A stretch of 64,000 nucleotides of DNA. It comes from Zeugodacus cucurbitae (taxonomy: Eukaryota > Arthropoda > Insecta > Diptera > Tephritidae). Location: contig NC_071668.1 of the NCBI RefSeq assembly GCF_028554725.1, positions 54,665,732 to 54,729,731 of the forward strand, read 5' to 3'. The notes beneath the pieces are model-generated. The model saw only the letters and a list, made by a program, of their open reading frames with translations. It searched no databases and had not been told where the DNA came from. Made by a program: the position numbers and the translations under genes. This document shows positions 24,894 through 36,499 of this stretch, in pieces. How positions within the stretch are numbered: the stretch's first letter is position 1; every line of letters begins with the position of its first letter.

Positions 24894-26823
24894 TATCTTT
24901 ATAATAAAGCTAAATTCTTGGTCTTAGTATTAAATTATATACGTTCTATTTCTCCTTGAAAACCACGTGAATAAAAAATAAACCCTTTATAAGGTATGAA
25001 ATTAGAATTTGAAATATATATTAATTCGATCGAATATTCGATCAACTACGAAATCACTTCAAATAAATTTGTGTGCCACAGTTAGATGAGTTTATTGATA
25101 AAAATATATTACTCACCAGTTTTACACCCATATATGAAAATATAGTATATAACTAGGACTGATTTAACGTTTATCGAATTGCAGTTGATATAAAGACCTT
25201 GAGCATATGATTGAAATCATTAAATATTATTAAAATTGTACATTTATAACATATAAATATTTATTACACCAATAGACACAAATATCAATATTAATGGTTT
25301 TTTATTGAGGCGCAATGATTTAACTCACCCAGCGATAGACAATTTCGCAAAAATATATATAAACCACACGTCAACCACAAAATGCACTAATGCGAGCTTA
25401 TAACGATAACTGTAATTTAATCGCTTAAAAGCGAAAGCGGAAAATAGCAATAGAAACAGAAGTGGCAAACGGAAGTGAAAGCGGAAATAGTGTCAGCATT
25501 ACTGTCGCGACCGGCACATATTTCAGGCCCATAAAGATAACGAGCACACGAACAAGCACGTATATATAGATATATATGTTTATATGTATGTATTTATATC
25601 TATAGAATTATGTGATATACTATAAGCGGATCAGCACACAAGTGGTTGAGCATTTAGACATTCCTTTAATACCCAGTAGGAAAAACATAAACCAAAGGAG
25701 ACAGTGAAATACAAAGTGTTTGAACTTATTAGCGACCTAGAATTCTTTAAGTTAGTTTTGTTGTAATTTCAACAAAGAAATATCGAAGTATCAAAACTCA
25801 GGGGTTTTCATTCAATACACCCCTTTGCATATCGTTATCCGCTTAAAATTATTGCTCTATTGTAAAATATTTCTCAAAAGTGACAGCCAAGATAAAATAC
25901 CAACCAGTTTAATGACTGCAGAAATTCTGTTTTGTCCGAATTAAGCACGAGACCCAGCTTCTAATACGAAAATACCTTGAAACTCTCGAAAAACAAATCT
26001 CTTTTTACTACAAAGTTGTCTGCATCTAAACATTTCCTACAGGGCGTACTTGGTATACGAGAAATATGTCCTATTTACAGTGAATGCAAAACGAGAAATG
26101 CTTGAGTAAAAATATTCGAACAATTTGCTATTATTGGTGTTTAATAGAGTTGTTAGACTAAGTTCAACTTTTTAGTATAGGAATTTGTTTGCATTAGTTG
26201 ATTACCATTCGCTAAAAAAATTATTGTCAAACCGGTAATATCTAGCAGGACAAATATATCAGCAGGTAACCCAGGTAAAGGTTGAGACGAAAATGTGTCC
26301 ATTAGCACATATAAAATTCTACGGAAATTTACTATACAGATCTGATTAATATTTCTAATATGACTATATCTCATAAGTGTTTCCATAGACGTCAGTCCTT
26401 ATGAAAGGAACGAACCATAATCTAACCAAAAATCTCAAATATCTAAAAATCATTGTTCTCATGAACTACTGTTTACTATACATATATGATATATTTATGC
26501 GTAAATCACCCACACGTATCTCTAGCGACGCATACTTTTAGGCTGCCACCAAGTTTGACCCAACACTAAATCATACACGCTTGGGCTTATCTGCACCTAG
26601 CTTTGTTTTCTTTTCCCCTGCTTCACGTTATTCTTTTTCCTTAGACGTCTATCGACCTTTGGACAACAATAGGAGACGCCAGTTTAGCGGCATTTTTGTT
26701 GCCCACAATACATAGACTACTTTAAGGCGCAACAACGTCTAATCTCAGCTGTAGACAAGTTATAAACAACATAAATTTGTTGTCTTCTACATGGCAATGC
26801 TTGGCAGAAAAGGTCAACATATA
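24894..26823. other. Non-coding stretch
   Basis: No gene, RNA gene or transposon end is supported. A TATATA-rich part lies at 25558-25610. Confidence 0.45.
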
Positions 26824-27754
26824 AAGGGTGATTTTTTAAGAGCTTGATAACTTTTTAAAAAAAAAAAACGCATAAAATTTGCAAAATCTCATCGGTTCTT
26901 TATTTGAAACGTTAGATTGGTTCATGACATTTACTTTTTGAAGATAATTTCATTTAAATGTTGACCGCGGCTGCGTCTTAGGTGGTCCATTCGGAAAGTC
27001 CAATTTTGGGCAACTTTTTCGAGCATTTCGGCCGGAATAGCCCGAATTTCTTCGGAAATGTTGTCTTCCAAAGCTGGAATAGTTGCTGGCTTATTTCTGT
27101 AGACTTTAGACTTGACGTAGCCCCACAAAAAATAGTCTAAAGGCGTTAAATCGCATGATCTTGGTGGCCAACTTACGGGTCCATTTCTTGAGATGAATTG
27201 TTCTCCGAAGTTTTCCCTCAAAATGGCCATAGAATCGCGAGCTGTGTGGCATGTAGCGCCATCTTGTTGAAACCACATGTCAACCAAGTTCAGTTCTTCC
27301 ATTTTTGGCAACAAAAAGTTTGTTAGCATCGAACGATAGCGATCGCCATTCACCGTAACGTTGCGTCCAACAGCATCTTTGAAAAAATACGGTCCAATGA
27401 TTCCACCAGCGTACAAACCACACCAAACAGTGCATTTTTCGGGATGCATGGGCAGTTCTTGAACGGCTTCTGGTTGCTCTTCACCCCAAATGCGGCAATT
27501 TTGCTTATTTACGTAGCCATTCAACCAGAAATGAGCCTCATCGCTGAACAAAATTTGTCGATAAAAAAGCGGATTTTCTGCCAACTTTTCTAGGGCCCAT
27601 TCACTGATTTGCAAGCGTTGCTCGTTAGTAAGTCTATTCATGATGAAATGTCAAAGCATACTGAGCATCTTTCTCTTTGACACCATGTCTGAAATCCCAC
27701 GTGATCTGTCAAATACTAATGCATGAAAATCCTAACCTCAAAAAAATCACCCGT
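26824..27754 (-). mobile_element. Rosa-type (DD41D) mariner with both terminal repeats
   Basis: The ends are inverted repeats (AAGGGTGATTTTTTAAG at 26824, complement ACGGGTGATTTTTTTGAG ending at 27754). TA duplications lie at 26822-26823 and 27755-27756. The interior holds one intact 236-codon transposase frame on the minus strand. At 931 bp it is shorter than a full element of about 1.3 kb because the DNA-binding part is deleted. Ends and frame are well preserved compared with the other mariners in the window, suggesting a fairly recent insertion. Confidence 0.9.
26931..27641 (-). CDS. Rosa-type mariner transposase lacking its DNA-binding domain (236 aa)
   Basis: It encodes the catalytic core of a Tc1/mariner transposase. 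All three catalytic aspartates are present: ILFSDEAHFW (about residue 34), WFQQDGATCHT (about 128) and DLTPLDYFLWG (about 170). Forty-one residues separate the second and third, which defines the DD41D/rosa type. The first 13 residues, MNRLTNEQRLQI, look like the true N-terminus of full-length relatives. The sequence then jumps directly to EWALEKLAENPLF, which in relatives lies just before the first catalytic motif. About 115 residues, the helix-turn-helix region, are therefore missing in frame. The decayed copy at 31.7 kb still has sequence upstream of this junction. Family knowledge says such a protein could keep its fold but not bind its own ends specifically. Expression is unknown. Confidence 0.85.
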   Translation of the reverse strand: MNRLTNEQRLQISEWALEKLAENPLFYRQILFSDEAHFWLNGYVNKQNCRIWGEEQPEAVQELPMHPEKCTVWCGLYAGGIIGPYFFKDAVGRNVTVNGDRYRSMLTNFLLPKMEELNLVDMWFQQDGATCHTARDSMAILRENFGEQFISRNGPVSWPPRSCDLTPLDYFLWGYVKSKVYRNKPATIPALEDNISEEIRAIPAEMLEKVAQNWTFRMDHLRRSRGQHLNEIIFKK

Positions 27755-27756
27755 TA

Positions 27757-29039
27757 CTTCTCATACATTATCTATGTGTGTATGTGTGTGTGAAGTGGAA
27801 AAAGATTGCAAGTTCTTTACTGTTATGCTCTTTATCAGCTATTAAATGTGCCCTTGCGGGAGCTTATGTGCAATCTTTATTTGTTTATGTGTTGTTGGCT
27901 CAAATATTTTTGTTCGAATGCTTGTGGAATGTCCATTTTTGTTGTTTTTTGTTGCTTTCTTGTGCCTATTTTGTCTCCTTTTGCCTTATATCACTTATAC
28001 GTTTGGTATTTTTATGTCCGAAAGGTGGTCGCAATTTCTGTGCTTTCCTTTATTTTCTTCACTTTTTTCTTTCTTATCTTCGCTTGAGCAATCTTCGCTG
28101 TGTCTTCCTCTTCATTGTTATTGCTACTTTTGTTTATCCATCTCCATGCTTTTATTATTGCCTTTATTTATATTTACGCATATAATCGCTCCACTTAGCC
28201 GCATCCTACACCGGATATAAATATTATGTTATCGTTTTTATGGTCCATTTTTATTAAGGCAATCAGTCAACACTGATTGTTTGGCATTATTTAAATGTGC
28301 TGTGGGGGTGAGACAACTCGGACTCGAAACAAGAAAAGGCAAGCGAAAGTTAGTGTACAGTTTTGAAATTGGTGTCTCCGTAATAAAACAGTTAAATGTC
28401 TTTTGCAACCTACGCTTTCTTTAAGCCGCTTATACTTTCTTCTGGGCGCATATTCGATATATCATTTGAGATCAACAATTTGTCAACGATTTTAAGCTTA
28501 GTGACCCGAAAACGAAGTAATGTATATTCTAAAATTATTTCTCAAAAGCTCTGTAACTGCTAATGGTCAGAAAAATTGGAAATTGTGCGATGAGGCTTTA
28601 CAGTGAGTTATTTAAATGACGTTTATTGCGCAACTCTAAGCTTTGGTTTGTATATGTGTCATTTTGATTGAGTGGATTGAATTTTATAAAGTGTTATGCA
28701 TATTTTTGGCAGGAACGAAATCAGTTTTACGTAGTTTCTAACAATAACAGAGGTATAAACCTGGCTTTTCTTTGCCACTCTTGTTTAATGCCAGGCTTTT
28801 CTGGGAACATTCATAACTCTATAACGCATATTCATATAGGTCATTTTGACATGTCTTTTCCAAAAAGTTAAAAAAATAACGGTTTAAAAATTCCGTTTAA
28901 AATTCGTCTATAAAATCTCCATAAGTCACTGAGTATTAAGTTGCTATTCGTGTTCTCTCTTTCTCTTTTCTATAATGAGGTGACGATCCACTCTGGTAGT
29001 AAAGCGGCGATACTAGCTTTGAGCTTGTGAAGTGATACC
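27757..29039. other. T-rich non-coding stretch
   Basis: At 27780-28220 the + strand is T- and TTG/TGC-rich, giving overlapping hydrophobic frames in all three phases. That is a composition effect, not a gene. Nothing else is recognised. Confidence 0.5.
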
Positions 29040-29712
29040 AGTCATCGCTATCAGTTGCATCGGATCACTTCGCAATCAAACTAGTTTGGGTGGATGCCAG
29101 GCCACAGCTTAATCCCAGAAAATTGCAAGGTTGATGAGCTTGCTAGGCTAGGCACGTCGGTCTCACCTACAGTGGAATGGGAACAAGTAGGAGCACCACT
29201 ATCATCTTGCAATTTGGTTCTGGATGAATGGGTCTCAGCAGAACTAAGCAAGTGCCTGACAGTCACTAGCACTAGTTGTGTCGCTAGATTCTTCCGGCCC
29301 AAAGTAAATCACAAGAGGTAAATGGAATTTTTCGCCCTCTGTAAGGTCGATATTTCGCTAGTCATAGGATTTCCAAATGGCCATTGTCCCATCGAAATTC
29401 ACGCGGTCAAACTAGAAATTCTACCGGACGCTATCTGTATGAGCTGCTTCGAGGAGGAAGAGGTGAAAACTTCCCAATATTTCCTTTGAAATATCTTGTC
29501 TTCTACGCGAGATCTTTTTTCTTGAAATTCACTTTTTTGTGCATCTTCGGGAATTAGTAGATATTGAAGTAAAAAACCTCTGCAGATTTGTGGTAGATTT
29601 TAGGTGCTTTGTCGATTCTTAAATTTAAGTGAGGCAGTATATGTTTTGGCAACTGTCCTCAATAGTCTATGTGTGTTTTCTTTGGAAATCAGACCGAACA
29701 TAACCTAACCTA
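29040..29712 (+). mobile_element. LINE 3' fragment (RNase H end, zinc-knuckle-like, tail)
   Basis: The + strand encodes KLVWV, then after a one-base frame break MPGHSLIPENCKVDELARLG (RNase H C-terminus), then RFFRPKVNHKR. Next come HCPIEIHAVKLEILPDA and CMSCFEEEEVKTSQYF, the C..C.EEE....... Cys/His C-terminal segment. The 3'UTR ends TAACCTAACC at 29701-29710. It is the same family as the fragments at 5.0, 7.8, 34.2 and 42.9 kb. Stops and frameshifts make it dead. Confidence 0.75.
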
Positions 29713-31690
29713 TAATCTCTATTATTTAAGTTTCTTAGGTATGGCAGACATTTGGTGGTGTACAATCAAATATTATATCGTATAAGTAGTCAACTTTTAA
29801 TAGTCTTAGGCGTGGAAATATTTCCTGGTCTCCGCAACCGTTATCAGTGTATTCGAGATTTTCCATCTTAATAGATCAAAGACTCAATTACTATATCTGT
29901 ATTTATATCCGAAATATAGATGGGGAAGGTCGGATTGAATGTGTTCAGGTTAGAGGGACTGCTAATAAACTTTCCTTAACTCCGCAGTAAATTTTTACCG
30001 AAATATATATTATTGAGTAAACCATAGCTACGTCATCCAGTGATATGGAAATGGTAATCTCATGGTAACAGAAGGAGGTCTGAACCGATTTTATATATAT
30101 TTAGCACCGGACTAGATTAATGTCACGAAAATGCGCCTACTTAATTTCATTTACATAACTCATAAATCGATCGGTATTTTCATATTGGGAATCTATAGAC
30201 TAGAATAAGGTCTGTAATGATTTAGTTTATATTTGAGGCTAAACCTCACTTCTGAAAAAAGAATATGCCCACTTTATTTTATTAAAATATCACACCAATT
30301 GATTGGAATATTCGGTGGAATTCAGCCGTCGAGATCAAGTTTTTCATATTCAGCACCTTGAAGCTGGATTAGTTAATCGATATTTTCCAAATTTATCAGA
30401 CTGAGTCAAATGTATGACTGTTGAATAATTCTTATAGAATTTCATCATATACACCAATAAGGATAAGGCAGTCTTTTAAATTTTTCCTTATTTTCTGTGA
30501 TGCAAAAAATATCTAATAACGTATATTTATATCCCCTGCAAAAGTCATTCAAGTTTAAATCACCCGCTCTCCGCTCTCCGCTCTAACTGCCAATATTGAT
30601 ATTGCGCAAAATGCTTGCCAACTATTTAAACTGCCAACATTTGTGTACCACAACCACAATGACGTGACAGGAATACAAACATTCTCGTGTCGCTTGTCTG
30701 ACTACGAATTGCCCACAAAATTCATAAATAAAATACACATATTTTCACACAGAAGTGACAAGTACATGCAGGTACTTCGAAATCGCTCAGATGCCAGCGC
30801 TGCCATGCTGCAGCCATATACAACTGTTTGCAGGTGTATTTCTGTGTGTATGTGTCACAGGTGTTAGAATATGAAGTGTGAAAGGTCCCATAGTTTTGCA
30901 GTCAATTCAGCTTAGCAGCCATACGCTTAGACTTACAAAAATATTTACTTATTTGAGTCGCTACGCTTTCATAACAAGCTACATAACAACAAATTTATAC
31001 TGGCAGCTTTGCCTGAACGTAAGCAGTTTTGTGTGAATTTTCCAATTTCACAATGGTTCCTCCTTCACGTCGCTCTCTCAAATTGCTTTAAACTATTTCA
31101 ACAATTCCTCAATTTACCTACAACTTGGCCACACAGTTGCCAACACAATTTTCACACCGACTTAGATTGACTGTCTCGGCTTGGCAATTTGCAGCCTAAA
31201 AGTTAGGCAAACTCAAGTGTGGAATAACTGGTTGATTGTTTGTTTCAAGTGTGTGTGTGTTCGAGATAAATTTTGTTTCGTTTACTGAAAAATTTATTTG
31301 AGACAATATTTGATTTTCGCAATTATTAGTGAGAACTCTCTTGTTGATCAACTCAAATGGTTTCTGCTTTCAATGTAAAAACTCTGATGGGTGAAGTTAC
31401 TAAATTGTACCACTTTTCTTATTATAAAAGTTGTGAACCACGAAAAACAGTAGATGAAGGCACTTCCCCATATAGAAGCGAGATCCATTAGATAAAATAT
31501 TTTTTCCTTATTAGCCGGAATTCAGATCATAGAATACAGTATTTAGTAGTACAAAGCTCTTCTCATTACTTAAGAGATTCCTATCGCTATCGAATATAAT
31601 ATTTGTACGCTCATACCTTTCCATTTTTTTGTAAAATATTAGATTATTGTCTTTCGTACATCGAAATAATTAGGGAATTTGAACCAAACT
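29713..31690. other. Non-coding stretch
   Basis: AT-rich to about 30540, then a moderately GC-rich single-copy-looking part (30540-31260) with a tandem CGCTCTC triplicate near 30567. No gene is supported. Confidence 0.45.
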
Positions 31691-31699
31691 GATTTCCCA

Positions 31700-32217
31700 A
31701 TTGAGAAAAGTGGACAGCTTGTGCAAGAATGAAGCCGCTCGACCTTATCAAAAGACATTGTTTCGCTCTATGGGCTCTTGAAAAGTTCCAAGAAGATCCC
31801 ACGTTTTCGAACTAAATTCTGTTCAACAGTGAGGAACATTTCTGGCTCTATGGGTATGTAAACAAGCAAAATAGCCGCATTTGGGACGAAGAACAACCTG
31901 AAGAGATTCAAGAGCTGCCATTTCATCCAGAAAAGCAACGGTTTGCGGATTATAGGACGGTGGAAACATCGGTCCATATTACTTCAAAAATGAAGCCGCT
32001 GAGAGCGTAACCGTCAATGGCGACCATTATCGCACCATGATTTGATGCCTGAAATTGAAGCGCGTGATCTTTGCGCAATTTGGTTTCAACGTGACCGCTC
32101 CACTTCCTACACATTGTATCAATCAATGGAGTTATTGAGAGAACACTTCGGTGACCAGATAATTTCTCGCTTTGGGCCGGCCAATTTGCTACCAAGATCG
32201 TATGATATTACACCGTT
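31700..32217 (+). pseudogene. Rosa-type mariner transposase relic, 5' part
   Basis: The + strand frames align with the transposase at 26.9-27.6 kb: KPLDLIKRHCFALWALEKF (including residues deleted in that copy), HFWLYGYVNKQNSRIW, EEQPEEIQELPFHPEK, IGPYYFKNEA, VTVNGDHYR. Catalytic positions have decayed: SDEAH reads NSEEH, QQDGATCH reads QRDRSTSY, and TPLDY reads TPLEF. Several stops and frameshifts occur. It is interrupted after 32217 by the LINE-derived insertion and resumes at 32647. Confidence 0.8.
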
Positions 32218-32247
32218 AGAGTTTCTCCTGGGAAGATGGAGTCATAT

Positions 32248-32646
32248 CTAGAGGTACACGTAAGTAAGGAAATTTTCTGACTGTCATTCACTTGGGAGTG
32301 GCCAGGAACGATTCTTCTGCATGTGGCTCAAGCAGCTCACGACTTCCGGTCTTAGACCAAGTATCCTCTGGGTAGCCAACAGACATCCGTTTGGAAGCGC
32401 AAAAGTGGGAAGGCGAATCCCGCTTATGCGGTTGTGCGTAGGGTTTGGGACCCTACTCTGAAAGTGTTCGATGCAGTACCCGCTGGTGGAAGCCGAGGAA
32501 GAGGGAGACCTCCACTCCGATGGAAGGACCAGGTGGAGAAGATTCTGTCTTCACCAATTGGCGCCAGACTGTCAAAAGGAGAGATGCGTGGCGCGCTGTT
32601 GTGGCTATAACCGCGTAAGCGTTTTCTGCGCCAATCAAGAAGAAGG
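32248..32646 (+). mobile_element. LINE-derived composite insertion inside the mariner relic
   Basis: About 400 bp split the mariner frame. Mariner bases of about 30 bp are present on both sides: 32218-32247 (AGAGTTTCTCCTGGGAAGAT...) and 32647-32676 (AGAGTTTTTCCTGTGAGGAT...). This imperfect duplication fits target-primed retroposition. The right half matches the 3' end of LINE family 2 (LKVFDAVPAGGSRGRGRPPL in shifting frames, 3' end GCGTTTTCTGCGCCAATC plus an AAGAAGG tail). The left half, from about 32288, contains TGGCTCAAGCAGC and AAGTATCCTCTGGGTAGCCA, and is shared with the repeat at 36.8 kb. Confidence 0.8.
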
Positions 32647-32930
32647 AGAGTTTTTCCTGTGAGGATATGTAGTCTAAAGTCTATGCCACGCTCCGATTCA
32701 GGCCTTGGAGCAAAACATCATGCGTGTCATTCGCCAGTTACCAGTCGCAATGATCGAACGAGTCATCGAGAATTGGACTCAACGGATGGACCATCTAAGA
32801 CATAGCCACGGCCAACATTTGAAAAAGATGATCTTTATTGAATAAATGACGAAGAATGTTCTTTCGAATGATAATTAACATTCCCATTTGAATGTTTAGT
32901 TTGAAATTTTATTTTGATCGAAACGCCACT
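32647..32930 (+). pseudogene. Rosa-type mariner transposase relic, 3' part
   Basis: It continues the interrupted frame: FFL-stop-GYV, then the area of VKSKVY, an ENIMRVIRQLPVAMIERV-like stretch in shifted frame, NWTQRMDHLRHSHGQHLKK and a stop. This corresponds to the C-terminus WTFRMDHLRRSRGQHLNE of the copy at 26.9 kb. The terminal repeat is not recognisable. Confidence 0.75.
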
Positions 32931-34234
32931 CATTGTTAGACACTTGTTGAATCGAGGAGAGCTGTAATTATTATATAAAATTTAAAATGTGTTGAAATTG
33001 CAGATTTGATTATTTCAATTCTCTTTTTGGTTATTTTGTTTTTTGTTTTACTCGAATGAAATGAGTGCAATAATTATAAAAGTTTTGTTTTTAATTTTCG
33101 TGATTCCCAAAGCTGCTGCGCTTTCCACCAAAAATATGAAAATATTCTACGTTTTCCATTTTTACTGCTTTCACATGCTTTTTGCACGTACTCATAGTTC
33201 CTCGTGCATTTATGACTCCATAGCATTTCTCCTTCAACATAACAGCGCTAAAAATGAGAAATTAAAGTTCTGCTAAGCAAGCAGTAAAACTTTCCGCCTC
33301 CATCCCAGAGGCGCAAAACTTCAAACAAAAGGAAAGTACGAGCGGCGAGAGCAACTGGGGTCAAGTGTGTGGAATAATAGTTGGAGAAATAGTGGGTTAG
33401 CTTTATGAAGTTATATTTCAACAGGGGTATATGCTTGCTCTTACTTACATATCATATTATAAACTAACTAGCTGTATGCCTTATTTAACCTGAGGCAATG
33501 GAAAAAGAGTTAAACAGTTCGATATTTTTTTCTCCAACTCAGAAGCACGCTTTGTATTTAGTATTTTTAGTCGAGTGATGATTGGGGACAATTTTGAAAA
33601 AAATAAATTGAAATCAAGACATTTTCTTTTAGAGAATGAAGGCAAGATAAGAGGATCGTCCAAAGTGTTGCAGAACTATGTTTGAAAGTATTTGAAAGTA
33701 TATTTTAGCTAAGAAAACCACCAAATTAAAGATTTTTATGGAATATTTCCAGCAAACTAAGGCACTTTTGATTCGACATAAAAAATGCATTTGTTTTTAA
33801 ATTTTTCTACATATGAAAATTTTTCAACCAGAAATGCATGGACAATTAAAATTCCACAAATGTTTAATGAAAAGAATCAATTGCATAAAAACGACAAAAA
33901 AATATATTCAGGCATGCATAGAAAAATCGAAAAAATGTAGCCAAAGCCCTAACAAATGCCAGTATTATTTTTTAATATTCAAAGTTTTATTTTTTTGGAC
34001 TAAAACACCAGTTCATTTGCCACCGCCCATGGACATGAAAACAATAAAACGATAAACGTTTCACGGTGCAACTGCAACGCATAGCGAAACCCTACCAGGC
34101 ACACACATTTTTAAAGATGGATGTTCTTTATGTACCCCGAAGCTGACTAGTTAAAAACTAGCGTTTTGTTTTTCTACACAAATATCTAGTACTTTTGAGG
34201 CTACTCATATTATTTAAGAGAGCTGAGTTAGAAC
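32931..34234. other. AT-rich non-coding stretch
   Basis: No gene is supported. A small + strand frame from ATG at 33061 begins with a signal-peptide-like stretch (IIIKVLFLIFVIPKAAA), but it has no good splice donor in the right place. I treat it as chance. Confidence 0.4.
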
Positions 34235-34390
34235 TCCTATGACTAGTGACTAGTGGCCTTGCTAAGGGCGAAGAGCTCTCTTGACCTCTTGTGATTTACT
34301 TTGGGCCAGATGAATCTTGCGACAGAATAGGTCTAGTGACTGTCCAGCGTCTGGTCAGTTCACCCATTTATCCAGAAGCAATTCGTAAGC
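34235..34390 (-). mobile_element. Short LINE fragment (RNase H/zinc-knuckle family)
   Basis: The minus strand reads GCCCAAAGTAAATCACAAGA with flanking sequence closely matching the + strand at 29225-29360. It is about 150 bp long, with no intact frame and no tail. Confidence 0.65.
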
Positions 34391-36499
34391 TTAGAGATAC
34401 ATGAGTATTCAACAATCTATAATTAATTTAAAGAAGACTTGAGACAATTACTATCTTGCCTTAAGCTGAAGTACCTAATCAGGATTGCTGGATTAACAGA
34501 GATTCATTATCAAATCATTTACATAAAAAATCCGTAATATTATAACAGGTTAAGAGATTGTTCTATATTAGAAGAAAGTACTGAGAAACTTTCTCCACGT
34601 TTACATTATTCTTTGAGTATTTTCATTGATATAAAGACAAAATTGATCTGAGCTAAAGCTCTTTCTATATCTATACCAGTCATTTATCAATATCAGTAAT
34701 CCAAAACAGAGTACCGGCCAAAGGCTTATCTGTTCTATACAATATACTTTCGGATAATCTATTGAGTAATAAACTAATGCATAGTTATTTCAAGGTCACT
34801 GAAATAATGCTACGACTTTTAAAAGACTCTCCAAAATCCAATTTGCTTTTCAAGTCACTGTTCTTACATTGAATAAGGAATAGCACAGGTATAATTCCAT
34901 GGAAACTATCGCAGTCCAAATAGAGTACGTTACAAGTCGAGTTAAGTATGGATGAAGATTTTGATTTGGTTTGATGGATGAAGATTTTACTAAATTAAAC
35001 AAGATCTAATACTAGTGAGATTTGAGATTCTCCTAAATGCCTCAAAATGACTTTTTTCAAGGAAATAAATAATAATATTAGCAGAGTTCTACAGCAGGTC
35101 TTCTCGAACTAAAAAGTACTCCGAACATGTCTATTTAGTAAATGCAGTAGTTTTCACTGCTGGATTACTGTAGATATATATTCACACATGTAGTGCCACA
35201 CTCTTGGTAATTGCATCGTTACACACATCCGTGTATCTACAATATGTCCATATATGTAATCCTCTATGTTTGCTATAAAAAACTAGAAATTTTTTCAAAA
35301 CAAAACTAGCAATTTAACTGGCAACACCAGCATAAAGGCTGCAACAAATAGCAGAACAATATCAAATATCGCGCAGCAAATGCCGTCCGGAACAGCAGCA
35401 ACCAACAATTGTAGCATTTGTAGTGCATTATATGTACCATGTTGCTTGTGAATTTATGTTGTTGCTCGCGGCAATAATAACTAAAACGGTTCAACTGAAA
35501 CACAGTTTTTGTGAATAGAACATGCAACGAACATGCACACTGCAGCGCGAGTTGGCGTGCCTTTGAGTTCACATACGCATTTCCGCCGGTGGCTGTGGTG
35601 GGAGCAACTATGAATGAGAAATACATATAGATAGAGAGAGATATGGTTGTATGTCTTTATAAAAAAATATTGCTGAGGAGGAGAGAAAATTTGGTTTATA
35701 AGAGTATAGAAGGCTTCGAATCATTGAATTGTACTAATACGTAGAACAGGGTCTCGAGAGAACATGTTTAATTCTAAACATAGATCGAATAGGGGGTATT
35801 AGTCTCAATTTTATTAATATAGGCAAGGCAACATAAAATTTAAAATATTTATACAGGTAATATTGTCACGTTGACAGTCCGAATAAAATGATCGCCTCAT
35901 TTAGATCCAAAATTCGTGAAAGCGCAGCATAAAAAGCTGACACACCCTTTTACTTCCGCCTCTACAACAAATAATATTTAGCTCGATGATGCTTAGGTCC
36001 GAAAAATTGTATTTGCGGAGGGTTCTCATTACTTCCACTGCTAAAACCCCTAGACTAAAGAAGTAATTGTGATTTAACTAACTTTAAACACCACTTCATT
36101 AGAATATAATCAGTTTCATTCCAATATTTCAAATAACCACTTCTGAAGACTGAGCTGTTGTCCTCATGGATGCAAGACTTGCCCAACTTATGACAGCTGA
36201 CAAACTTATGACAGATCTTAAGCATTGCAATAAGGGCCTTTGATTGCTTTGATTGCTGTTTTTAAGCAAAGAATTGACTTCGTATCATATACAAAAATGA
36301 AACTTAAAGGCGGACTCTTTTAAATATGTAGATGATATCATTTAACAGCATTTCTAAAATCAAAACCGTAAACTCGAGGTAAGATAATACAAAATTGTCT
36401 TCCTTATAAAAATTATATTATATCTTCGGATTATGGAAACCTCTTTCTAAAAATTTTATAATATTTACTAAATGAAATTTTGAAATAAAACATATCGCT
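34391..36499. other. Non-coding stretch
   Basis: No gene or repeat is supported. A GC-richer segment at 35300-35600 contains an antisense frame without any domain. Confidence 0.4.

Noticed and set aside
27778..28220. Long hydrophobic frames suggesting a membrane protein
   Set aside because: Three overlapping frames are open at once because the strand is T-rich. There is no conserved motif, and codon use looks random.
33061..33276. Signal-peptide-like + strand frame (MSAIIIKVLFLIFVIPKAAA) as a possible DIP start exon
   Set aside because: No credible GT donor in the required phase follows, the rest of the frame is AT-biased without pattern, and the distance and context give no support.
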